Assembly: GCA_004375785.1 (NCBI GenBank)
Contig: SOKM01000108.1
Location: 1 to 5,047, forward strand
Source: Candidatus Cloacimonadota bacterium
GTDB taxonomy: Bacteria; Hydrothermota; E44-bin80
DNA: 5,047 bases
Reading direction: 5' to 3'
The notes under the pieces are model-generated. The model ran no database searches, was not told the DNA's origin, and saw nothing but the letters and a program-made list of their open reading frames with translations. Positions 1 through 5,047 of the stretch are shown here, one piece after another (position 1 is the first letter of the stretch; each line of letters begins with the position of its first letter). The translations under genes and the position numbers were made by a program.

Positions 1-330
1 GTTCGTCTTACGCAGCCTTTTTATCAGGGTAAAAACAAGCGCTCCAATCATTGGGTCCTTTTCTATCTCATTCTTAAAATCATTTGCATCAAGGGTAATA
101 AGTCTTGTTTCTGTTATTGCAGTTGCTGTCGCTGAACGTGGACTACCATCAATAACAGCCATTTCGCCAAGAAAATCACCCTCTTTTAAGACAGCAATGA
201 CCCTCTTTTTGGTGCCTTCTCCTTTTGAAATCTCTATCTCTCCCCCTTTGATGAGATAGACAGAATCGGGAGGGTCACCATCTCTGAAAAGTATATCACC
301 GGGCGCAAGAATTTTTTCAATTCTACTCAT
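1..330 (-). CDS. Cyclic nucleotide-binding domain protein (3' end outside window)
   Basis: The 110 residues visible form almost exactly one CRP/cNMP-binding beta-barrel domain, a cytoplasmic ligand-sensing fold. Seen: the early 'APGDILFRDGDPPDSVYLI' pattern (residues 9-27), a 'GEIEI' strand (30-34), 'GDFLGEMAVIDGSPRSATA' (51-69) and the following 'TRLITLD' strand (75-81). Residues 51-69 match the phosphate-binding cassette; E56 and R65 are at the positions that in CRP contact the cyclic nucleotide, so ligand binding is plausible but unproven. The C-terminal 'LIKRLRK' looks like the start of the helix after the barrel. No stop occurs before the window edge, so any DNA-binding or other effector domain is unseen. 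The start ATG is preceded by AGGA about 6 nt upstream, inside the secF 3' end. Only 1 bp separates it from the secF stop, so translation is probably coupled and the gene is the fourth in the operon. It could be a stand-alone cNMP-domain protein, a Crp/Fnr regulator or part of a larger fusion. Confidence 0.88.
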   Translation of the reverse strand, partial: MSRIEKILAPGDILFRDGDPPDSVYLIKGGEIEISKGEGTKKRVIAVLKEGDFLGEMAVIDGSPRSATATAITETRLITLDANDFKNEIEKDPMIGALVFTLIKRLRKTN

Positions 331-331
331 T

Positions 332-1648
332 TTATTTCCTTTTTCTTGTTGGACTTTTTAGTTCCCATTCGTATACTATAGGTGCGACAACAAAGACCGA
401 AGAATAGGTACCAATCACGACTCCGATAAGAAGGGCAAAGGAAAAGTCGTGAATTACCTTACCACCGAAAAGAAAAAGGACAAGCATAGCAACAAATGTA
501 GTAAGAGATGTAATAATGGTTCTTGAAAGTGTCTGATTTATACTTGTGTTGATTACTTCTCCAAATCCCTCTTTTCTCAGGTGTTTCAGGTTTTCCCTTA
601 TTCTATCTGATATTACAATAGTATCATTGATTGAGTAACCTACAATTGTGAGAATGGCAGCAACAATAGGTATGGTGAACTCTTTTCCCATTATAGAAAG
701 TACACCAATTGTTATAAAGACATCGTGGAAGAGTGCAATTACAGCTCCGACACCAAACCTGAAAGTAAACCTGAAACTTACGTATAAAAGAATTGCCCCC
801 ATTCCAAGAAGAACGACCCATAGTGCTTTCCATTGCAGGTTTTTTGAAACTGCGGGCCCAACCATTTCTTCTCTATCAACACGTAGCGGATTGTCAGGAA
901 AGAATTTTTCTAATTTGGCTTTTATAGCAGTTCCAGAGGTTTCAAGTTTCTGCTCTTCAGAAACCAGTTTTTCCTCTTTTTCTGAAGGTGTCTCTTCTGG
1001 CATTATTAAGCCTGCGCCTGAAATTTTTACTGTGAGTTTTTTCTCTTTTCCCCAGTTCCCATTGGAATCTTTTGCTCTGATATAGATTATATGAGATGTA
1101 TTGACTTCCCAGTCGGAAACAGGGATAGTTGCAACCACTTTCTCCTCAGGGGTATCGAAGATATCAACACCGCTCATCTCGATACCTTTTCCCTCTTCAA
1201 CGAGAGAATCGACAAAGAACTCAACAGTGCTAATTGCTCCATTCCCTCTCCTTTTGTCGGAAGCAGTCGCTTTTATAATGATACTTTTTGTCGTTGCGCC
1301 CTTTTCCATTTCAATACTTGCTTCTATGATATTGGGACCGACTGTATCGGATATAAAACTTTCATGTGCGACTGTCTTTATAAGGAAATCGTTTGCAGTT
1401 CCAAATTTCTGAATCTGTGCTTTTGTATAACCCGCTTCGCTAAGGGCTTTTCTTATTTCTCCTGTTGAGATGGGTTTCTCAAAATGTAACTGAATCAGGC
1501 TACCTCCTGAAAAATCTATTCCGTAGTTCAGCCCCCCCCTTATGAGTAAAGATATGATTCCAACAACTATAAGAAAGAGGGATAAGATAAAAGCCTTTTT
1601 TCTTGCCTTTATAAAATTGAAATTTGTTTCTTTAAGTATTCGTATCAT
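332..1648 (-). CDS. secF: Protein translocase subunit SecF with an inserted periplasmic Ig-like domain
   Basis: SecF is the inner-membrane partner of SecD; the complex uses the proton gradient to help draw preproteins through SecYEG into the periplasm. Seen: TM1 at residues 18-37, the family motif 'GIDFSGG' (43-49), a ferredoxin-like periplasmic domain starting at 51, TM2 about 273-291, 'ALFHDVFIT' (305-313), TM3 about 300-319, TM4 about 325-346 with 'GYSINDTIVISDRIREN' (337-353), TM5 about 377-395 and TM6 about 402-425. D342 and R376 match the proton-relay Asp/Arg pair of characterised SecF; their 34-residue spacing agrees with T. thermophilus (D637/R671) and E. coli (D213/R247). At 438 aa it is well over the usual roughly 300-320. 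The excess is an in-frame insertion of about 140 residues (96-237) between 'DFLIKTVA' and 'AIKAKLEKFFPDNPLRVD', both typical SecF sequence. The ATG has AGGAG overlapping the secD stop codon, 9 bp away, implying coupled translation. Family assignment is secure. Confidence 0.98.
   Translation of the reverse strand: MIRILKETNFNFIKARKKAFILSLFLIVVGIISLLIRGGLNYGIDFSGGSLIQLHFEKPISTGEIRKALSEAGYTKAQIQKFGTANDFLIKTVAHESFISDTVGPNIIEASIEMEKGATTKSIIIKATASDKRRGNGAISTVEFFVDSLVEEGKGIEMSGVDIFDTPEEKVVATIPVSDWEVNTSHIIYIRAKDSNGNWGKEKKLTVKISGAGLIMPEETPSEKEEKLVSEEQKLETSGTAIKAKLEKFFPDNPLRVDREEMVGPAVSKNLQWKALWVVLLGMGAILLYVSFRFTFRFGVGAVIALFHDVFITIGVLSIMGKEFTIPIVAAILTIVGYSINDTIVISDRIRENLKHLRKEGFGEVINTSINQTLSRTIITSLTTFVAMLVLFLFGGKVIHDFSFALLIGVVIGTYSSVFVVAPIVYEWELKSPTRKRK
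1016..1348 (-). other. Ig-like domain inserted in the SecF periplasmic domain
   Basis: This interval encodes SecF residues 101-211. It opens with 'DTVGPNI', contains 'STVEFFVDS' (140-148), 'GIEMSGVDIFDTPEE' (155-169) and 'VVATIPVS' (171-178), and ends with 'IIYIRAKDSNGNWGKEKKLTVKI' split across 187-209. From memory, this order of motifs (D-T-x-GP; EYFID-like; G-x-x-MS-x-x-D-x-x-F-D-x-P-x-E; H-x-IYVRAKDSxGNWG) is characteristic of Ig-like modules repeated in extracellular bacterial and archaeal proteins. Residues 216-236 after it are a Glu/Lys/Pro/Ser-rich linker. By SecF topology the module lies in the periplasm. That it is an autonomous beta-sandwich is inference from the motif pattern; no structure prediction was run. 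Confidence 0.75.
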
Positions 1649-1657
1649 ATATATCTC

Positions 1658-3211
1658 CTATATAGAAATCCTTTTTAGCCTGAAATAAGCGACACCGAAA
1701 TCAAATATCATTCTCGTTATAACGATTGCAGTAAAGAAGTTTGCAAGGATACCTATTCCGAGGGTAACCGCAAAACCTTTTATCGGTCCTGTCCCGAAGA
1801 AATATAGTATGAGAGCAGTAATAAAGGTAGTAAGGTTTGCATCAAGGATGGTAATAAATGCCTTCTGGTAGCCTGCAGCGATAGCAGACCCAACGGTCTT
1901 TCCTGACCTCAATTCCTCTCTGATTCTTTCAAAAATAAGAACATTTGCGTCTATAGAAGCACCGACTGTAAGCACTATACCTGCAAGTCCCGGAAGGGTA
2001 AGTGTAAATTTGAAAGCTGAAAGAACGGCGAGGATAAAGAGAAGGTTAAGACAGAGCGCAAAATCTGCAATAACTCCTGAGAGACCATAGTAAACAAGCA
2101 TAAAAACAATAATGATTGTTCCACCTATAACGATAGACCTGACACCCTTTCTTATTGAATCGCTTCCCAGGGATGGACCGACAGAACGTTCTTCTATAAT
2201 TTTTACAGGTGCTGGTAATGCACCAGCCTTGAGAATAACTGCAAGGTCTTTAGCTTCGTCCATAGAAGTATTACCGAGGGTAATCTCAGAGCGTCCGCTG
2301 GGAATGCGGTCCCTGACAACTGGAGCGGATTGAACAATATCATCAAGAATAATTGCAATCCTTTTCCCAATATTTGCACCTGTGATAGCAGCCCATTTTC
2401 CTCTTGCCTTCCTTGTCATTGTTAAATCAATCTTTGCACCCATCGGGTTGTTTTGTGTTCCTACACCTACGTCCGCGTCGAGTATTGCGGCACCAGTAAG
2501 GACAGGTTCAGAATGGACAAGATGAAGGGGGAACATCTTTCTTCCCTCTATCTCTTCCGCCTTGCCCCAGAGAAATGTCCTATCCCTCGGGAGCAGCTTC
2601 TTTACATCTTCCCTTTTCAGGTAATCATCTACAGTTTTCTTGAAAACATCTCGCACGAGAAATTCCCTCCTTATAACCTCAATATTCGAAAGGAGGGGAT
2701 TTGATTCTAAAATTGATGTGTCACTTGAGTCAATGCTTGATAAATATTCGTCTATTTTTGTTAGAAGGTTCTGTTCTACCTCCTCAGCTTCAACAAGTCT
2801 GAATTCGAGAAGGGCGGTTTTCCCGATGATATCCTTTGCCCTATTTCTGTCAACCACACCTGGCAGTTGAATCAAAATTCTGTCTGTTCCCTGTTTCTCT
2901 ATAGTGGGCTCTGAAACACCGAACTGGTCAATTCTGTTTCTTATAATTTCAAGTGCTCTTTCTGTTGCACCCTTTTTCTCCTCATCAGAAAGTTTTGATT
3001 TATCTACCTCAAGAACGAGGTGCATTCCTCCCTTGAGGTCAAGCCCGAGATGTATGGTTTTGTCTTCGAGGGTTTTTCTCTGTTTCGGTTCAAGATTAGC
3101 AAGCTCTTCTTTTGTCATTCGTGAATATCTAAAGGTATATGATAACTGCCATAAAGCAGCAAGAAGAATAATAAGGAAGATGATAAATTTCCACCTCAGA
3201 TTCTTTTTCAT
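1658..3211 (-). CDS. secD: Protein translocase subunit SecD
   Basis: SecD forms the six-helix half of the SecD-SecF motor, with the large P1 periplasmic domain that binds emerging preproteins. Seen: TM1 at residues 9-25; 'LGLDLKGGMHLVLEVD' (55-70); 'RNRIDQFGVSEPTIEKQG' (91-108) with 'ILIQLPGV' (112-119); 'VLTGAAILDADV' (237-248); 'QSAPVVRDRIPSGRSEI' (294-310); 'LKAGALPAPVKI' (327-338); then TM2 about 357-375, TM3 about 380-400, TM4 about 406-426 with 'GASIDANVLIFERIREEL' (417-434), TM5 about 452-471 and TM6 about 479-503. D421 corresponds to the conserved TM4 aspartate (E. coli D519) needed for proton-driven function. The 517-aa length is in the normal range for unfused SecD. The start ATG has GGAGG 8 nt upstream. 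The gene lies 81 bp after the zinc-ribbon gene and 9 bp before secF. No yajC is present in the window, although yajC often precedes secD elsewhere. Confidence 0.98.
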   Translation of the reverse strand: MKKNLRWKFIIFLIILLAALWQLSYTFRYSRMTKEELANLEPKQRKTLEDKTIHLGLDLKGGMHLVLEVDKSKLSDEEKKGATERALEIIRNRIDQFGVSEPTIEKQGTDRILIQLPGVVDRNRAKDIIGKTALLEFRLVEAEEVEQNLLTKIDEYLSSIDSSDTSILESNPLLSNIEVIRREFLVRDVFKKTVDDYLKREDVKKLLPRDRTFLWGKAEEIEGRKMFPLHLVHSEPVLTGAAILDADVGVGTQNNPMGAKIDLTMTRKARGKWAAITGANIGKRIAIILDDIVQSAPVVRDRIPSGRSEITLGNTSMDEAKDLAVILKAGALPAPVKIIEERSVGPSLGSDSIRKGVRSIVIGGTIIIVFMLVYYGLSGVIADFALCLNLLFILAVLSAFKFTLTLPGLAGIVLTVGASIDANVLIFERIREELRSGKTVGSAIAAGYQKAFITILDANLTTFITALILYFFGTGPIKGFAVTLGIGILANFFTAIVITRMIFDFGVAYFRLKRISI

Positions 3212-3251
3212 TAATTAATCCTCCATATTTTCTTAGTTTCCATCTGTGTTA

Positions 3252-3279
3252 AATTTACCCGTTAGAATACCTGTGTAAA
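3252..3279 (-). promoter_or_regulatory. Possible weak promoter before secD
   Basis: On the minus strand TTTACA (3279-3274) and TAAATT (3257-3252) are separated by 16 bp, giving 5/6 and 4/6 matches to the -35 and -10 consensus. This lies in the 81-bp gap between the zinc-ribbon gene and secD and could give secD-secF a separate transcription start. In AT-rich DNA such matches arise by chance, so support is slight. Confidence 0.25.
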
Positions 3280-3286
3280 ATTCTAA
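3262..3286. repeat. Perfect 7-bp inverted repeat with 11-nt spacer upstream of secD
   Basis: TTAGAAT (3262-3268) and ATTCTAA (3280-3286) are exact reverse complements. The right arm and the spacer between the arms overlap the candidate -35 element ahead of secD, so an operator is conceivable. A terminator is unlikely: the stem is AT-rich and no T-run follows on the minus strand. The two arms are seen directly; any function is inference. Confidence 0.35.
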
Positions 3287-3292
3287 AGGGGT

Positions 3293-4081
3293 TTACTTAA
3301 AAATAGGTTTACCTTTGCCGATTATTTCATTCAGAGCATTTTTAAAATAGTTTGTGCCACCAGTTTTTTCTTTGGGGAAATTCTCTTTATAATATCTCCA
3401 TGATTTTCTTATCTCATCACCAAGAAGTTGGGCAAGATTTCCTTGTTTTAACCCTATCTCTACCTTATCACCATGGTAAAGCAGAATATCTTTAACAAGA
3501 GAACGAGCGAGTCTTTTTGCATCTTTTTCTATTTTTTCCTGTTCAGTGAAAGGTTTCTCTTCTGCCTCAGTCACTGTGGGGATTTCCTCAGTTTTTACCT
3601 CAGCTTCTTCCATAGTAGAAATCTCTGCAGATGGGGTCTCCGCAAGTTTTTCTTCTTCTGGTGGAATAGAAGGTTCCTCAATTGCTGTCGGTTCTTCCTT
3701 CTCTAAGGTTGGTGTTTCAGGTTTTTCTTCTTTCTCAGAGATATATGTTTCTTGCAGTTTCTCCCACAATTTTGTCCTTTCTTCAGTGGGGGGTACCTTT
3801 GTCTCTATTTCAGAACCAGAATCAACACTATCTGAAAGGGGCGCTTCAACAACTACTGGTTTTTCTTCTGTGGGTGCAATGGTCTCTGGTTCTGAGGTTA
3901 TTTCCACTTCCGGTGGAGATACTGTTTCATCAATTACAGGTTCCAGCTCTATATCCAGTGGTTCTCTGTATACTGTAAATATATTTAAGCAGTCAGGGCA
4001 CCTCACCGGTGCACCACCAACAGGAATAAGTGTTTCATTTACTTTATATTTCTTCTTACATTTCGGGCACTCTACAATCAT
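3293..4081 (-). CDS. MJ0042-type zinc-ribbon protein with acidic linker and conserved C-terminal module
   Basis: No specific gene name is recognised. Residues 1-38 form an MJ0042-family zinc ribbon: C5-x2-C8 and C28-x2-C31 supply four Zn ligands around 'KKYKVNETLIPVGGAPVRCPDC', seen across 10-31. Residues 41-180 are a Glu/Pro/Thr/Ser-rich, strongly acidic stretch with no hydrophobic segment, presumably disordered. Residues 186-256 are a compact charged module with 'AKRLARSLVKDILLYHGDKVEIGL' (188-211), 'GDEIRKSWRYY' (221-231) and 'YFKNALNEI' (245-253). From memory this resembles the C-terminal segment of various bacterial zinc-ribbon and regulator-like proteins of unknown function. There is no signal peptide or TM helix, so the protein is probably cytoplasmic. 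The start at 4081 is chosen because GGGAG sits 6 nt upstream; an ATG at 4086-4084 is too close to the ribosome site and hits TGA after two codons. It is the first gene of the operon leading to secD-secF. A nucleic-acid or protein-binding role is only a guess. Confidence 0.88.
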   Translation of the reverse strand: MIVECPKCKKKYKVNETLIPVGGAPVRCPDCLNIFTVYREPLDIELEPVIDETVSPPEVEITSEPETIAPTEEKPVVVEAPLSDSVDSGSEIETKVPPTEERTKLWEKLQETYISEKEEKPETPTLEKEEPTAIEEPSIPPEEEKLAETPSAEISTMEEAEVKTEEIPTVTEAEEKPFTEQEKIEKDAKRLARSLVKDILLYHGDKVEIGLKQGNLAQLLGDEIRKSWRYYKENFPKEKTGGTNYFKNALNEIIGKGKPIFK

Positions 4082-4106
4082 TTCATGCTCCCTTCTTTTT
4101 TACGGC

Positions 4107-4135
4107 ATATTAACTTATAAACAAAATAAAGTCAA
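4107..4135 (-). promoter_or_regulatory. Promoter of the zinc-ribbon-secD-secF operon
   Basis: On the minus strand TTGACT (4135-4130; 5/6 match to the sigma-70-type -35) is followed after 17 bp by TAATAT (4112-4107; 4/6 match to the -10). Transcription would start near 4100, giving a leader of about 20 nt that contains the GGGAG ribosome site. The spacing and distance to the start codon fit well. No other likely promoter was noticed for the operon apart from the weak candidate before secD. Confidence 0.6.
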
Positions 4136-4170
4136 GAAAAAAATTTGCTCACTTAAATCCACGCAAGCTG

Positions 4171-4215
4171 ATCCTTCGACGGAGTTTACCCTCGAGTGAA
4201 ACGAAGGGCTCAGGA
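4171..4215. repeat. Intergenic palindromic repeat element
   Basis: The segment begins ATCCTTCGACGGAG and ends GAAGGGCTCAGGAC. CCTTCG (4173-4178) and CGAAGG (4202-4207) are reverse complements, with an inner GTTT (4184-4187) against AAAC (4199-4202; the final C is shared with the outer arm) and a central palindromic CTCGAG (4191-4196). Together they form an imperfect hairpin. Its wording (CCTTCGAC, ACCCT-GAGTGAAACGAAGGG, CTCAGGA) recalls, from memory, a widespread class of short interspersed palindromes with the core CCTTCGAC...GCTCAGG in many environmental genomes. It is visibly more GC-rich than the flanking DNA. Only one copy is in the window. It sits between the two divergent promoters and overlaps neither. 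Confidence 0.6.
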
Positions 4216-4253
4216 CAGACCCTATGGCTACCTTAGACGTTTGCAAAAAAATG

Positions 4254-4282
4254 TTGACATAAGGTGACTATTATGATATGAG
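4254..4282 (+). promoter_or_regulatory. Promoter of the outer-membrane protein gene
   Basis: A perfect TTGACA -35 (4254-4259) is followed after 17 bp by TATGAG (4277-4282; 4/6 match to the -10). TSS would fall near 4289, about 18 nt before the ATG. Nearby TATGAT (4272-4277) is a better hexamer but has only 12-bp spacing. The -35 is convincing; the exact -10 is less certain. Confidence 0.55.
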
Positions 4283-4295
4283 TAAAGCAATGACT

Positions 4296-4302
4296 GGAGG
4301 AG
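4296..4302 (+). promoter_or_regulatory. Ribosome binding site for the outer-membrane protein gene
   Basis: GGAGGAG is a strong anti-16S match, with its GGAGG core 6 nt before the ATG at 4307. This selects that start over the in-frame ATG at 4316, and it also keeps the two lysines at the head of the signal peptide. Confidence 0.8.
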
Positions 4303-4306
4303 AAAT

Positions 4307-5047
4307 ATGAAAAAAATGTTCTTTTTCTTTATTTTTTTACTGGTAGAAGTAAATCTTTTTGCAACATTTGAAAATCCGCTTTTTATGCTTGTTGATAACC
4401 CAACCTGTGGGAACTATTTCAGGGGACAGTATGAAATAAGGGCGAGGATGGAACCTGAAGGAGGAATTCTTGCAGGAATCTATATAGGCATCTCCGATAA
4501 TTTTTCTATTGGGGTAAGTTACGGTGGTGACCATATTATTGGATACAACGTAATACAAGGTTACAAAAATCCAGGTGTAGAAGTGAGATACAGAATAGTC
4601 GAGGAAACCCTTCTGTACCCTGCTTTTGCACTTGGTTTCTCATCACAGGGTTACGGGCCACAGATAGACAGAAGATACAGGATAAAATCCAAAGGCTTCT
4701 ATGGTGTTGTTAGCAAGAATTACGAGTTTATAGGGAACCTGAGTCTTCACGGTGGTATTAATTATTCGCTTGAGTATAGTGATGGTAACAAAAACCTCAA
4801 TATCTTTCTTGGTTTTGAAAAGGCGATAACAGAAATTTACAGTTTTCTTTTTGATTACGACTTTGCCTTTAACGAAGGGATTGATGAATATCGAGAGAAC
4901 GGCTACCTCAATATTGGCATAAAAGGATATTTTGCTCCCAATATTGCTATAGAGTTTGATATAAGAAATTTGCTTAAAACGGGCGAGGAAGGTGTTAACG
5001 ATGGTGTTAACAGGGTATTAAAACTCAGTTACCTCGACCAATTCTAA
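4307..5047 (+). CDS. Predicted outer-membrane beta-barrel protein (exported, YjbH-like or uncharacterised)
   Basis: A complete 246-aa protein. Residues 1-19 are a signal peptide (MKK, then a Phe/Leu-rich core, ending 'LFA' before T20), a Sec substrate by type. The mature part has no hydrophobic helix. It shows alternating strands rich in Gly and aromatic residues: 'GGILAGIYIGISDNFSIGVSYGG' across 52-74, 'VEVRYRIV' (91-98), 'PAFALGFSSQGYG' (105-117), 'SKGFYGVVSKNY' (128-139), 'LSLHGGINYSLEY' (145-157), 'NIFLGFEKAI' (165-174), 'YLNIGIKGYFA' (200-210) and 'AIEFDIRNLL' (214-223). The chain ends in Phe after 'LKLSYLDQ', like the C-terminal beta-signal read by BamA. From memory, the 'PEGGILAGI...FSIGVSYGG' and 'KSKGFYGVVSKNY' patterns recur in hypothetical, sometimes YjbH-labelled, proteins of candidate-phylum genomes; the exact function is unknown. 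It is divergent from the secD-secF operon and has its own promoter. Barrel nature is fairly sure; a pore, adhesin or assembly role cannot be told. Confidence 0.82.
   Translation: MKKMFFFFIFLLVEVNLFATFENPLFMLVDNPTCGNYFRGQYEIRARMEPEGGILAGIYIGISDNFSIGVSYGGDHIIGYNVIQGYKNPGVEVRYRIVEETLLYPAFALGFSSQGYGPQIDRRYRIKSKGFYGVVSKNYEFIGNLSLHGGINYSLEYSDGNKNLNIFLGFEKAITEIYSFLFDYDFAFNEGIDEYRENGYLNIGIKGYFAPNIAIEFDIRNLLKTGEEGVNDGVNRVLKLSYLDQF

Noticed and set aside
648..1468. Overlapping plus-strand open frames across secF
   Set aside because: They are shadows of the secF coding sequence with no recognisable domains or ribosome sites; secF is unmistakable on the opposite strand.
2112..3218. Plus-strand open frames across secD
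   Set aside because: They are antisense to strongly conserved SecD motifs and show no protein-like features.
3542..3961. Acidic linker considered as a tandem repeat array
   Set aside because: Short Glu/Pro words such as 'PTEE' and 'EEKP' recur, but there is no constant period or unit; it is low complexity, not a true repeat. No CRISPR-like spacing occurs in the window.
4078..4086. ATG AAA TGA mini-frame overlapping the zinc-ribbon start codon
   Set aside because: The ribosome site GGGAG ends only 1 nt before this ATG, too close for initiation, while it is well placed for the ATG at 4081. Probably incidental.
3546..4199. Long plus-strand open frame (217 codons), Ser/Gly-rich
   Set aside because: It is antisense to the Glu/Pro/Thr linker of the zinc-ribbon gene. 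GAA/GAG and ACN codons read backwards give Ser/Thr/Phe-rich frames with few stops. It has no ribosome site, and the zinc-ribbon frame has clear domains.
4171..4215. Hairpin considered as a transcription terminator
   Set aside because: No gene ends into it from either side (both flanking genes start away from it), and no T-run follows the stem on either strand.
4337..4558. Minus-strand 73-codon frame inside the outer-membrane protein gene
   Set aside because: It is antisense to a gene with promoter, ribosome site and signal peptide, and has no start signal of its own.

Overview
The window reads as chromosomal DNA from a Gram-negative-type (diderm) bacterium. It is moderately AT-rich, with strong GGAGG-type ribosome binding sites and short spacers. 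It encodes the SecD/SecF translocase accessory pair and, divergently, a predicted outer-membrane beta-barrel with a signal peptide and a terminal phenylalanine. SecD and SecF are separate genes, and their style together with the barrel protein recalls poorly cultured lineages (FCB-related or candidate phyla such as WOR-3-like groups). That placement is memory-based inference and low confidence.

Layout: four genes run leftward on the minus strand from a recognisable promoter near 4107-4135. In transcription order they are an MJ0042-type zinc-ribbon protein (4081-3293), secD (3211-1658), secF (1648-332) and a cyclic-nucleotide-binding-domain protein cut by the window edge (330 to <1). The last three are tightly packed: 9 bp between secD and secF, and 1 bp between secF and the cNMP-binding gene. 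The gap before secD is 81 bp and could hold a secondary promoter or operator. A 225-bp intergenic region (4082-4306) carries back-to-back promoters and a short palindromic repeat of a type scattered in many environmental genomes. The rightward gene (4307-5047) encodes the outer-membrane protein and is complete; its stop codon is the last base of the window.

How they fit together: SecD and SecF form the proton-driven membrane complex that pulls preproteins out of SecYEG, including outer-membrane proteins such as the divergent gene product. The proton-relay residues (SecD D421; SecF D342 and R376) appear intact. The cytoplasmic zinc-ribbon and cNMP-binding proteins are probable co-transcribed accessory or regulatory proteins with no established role in secretion.

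Most notable: the SecF periplasmic domain carries an insertion of about 140 residues. Its core looks like an Ig-like module of the kind normally found in bacterial and archaeal surface proteins, followed by an acidic linker, and the conserved SecF sequence resumes in frame on both sides. No CRISPR array, transposon, phage gene or RNA gene is evident.
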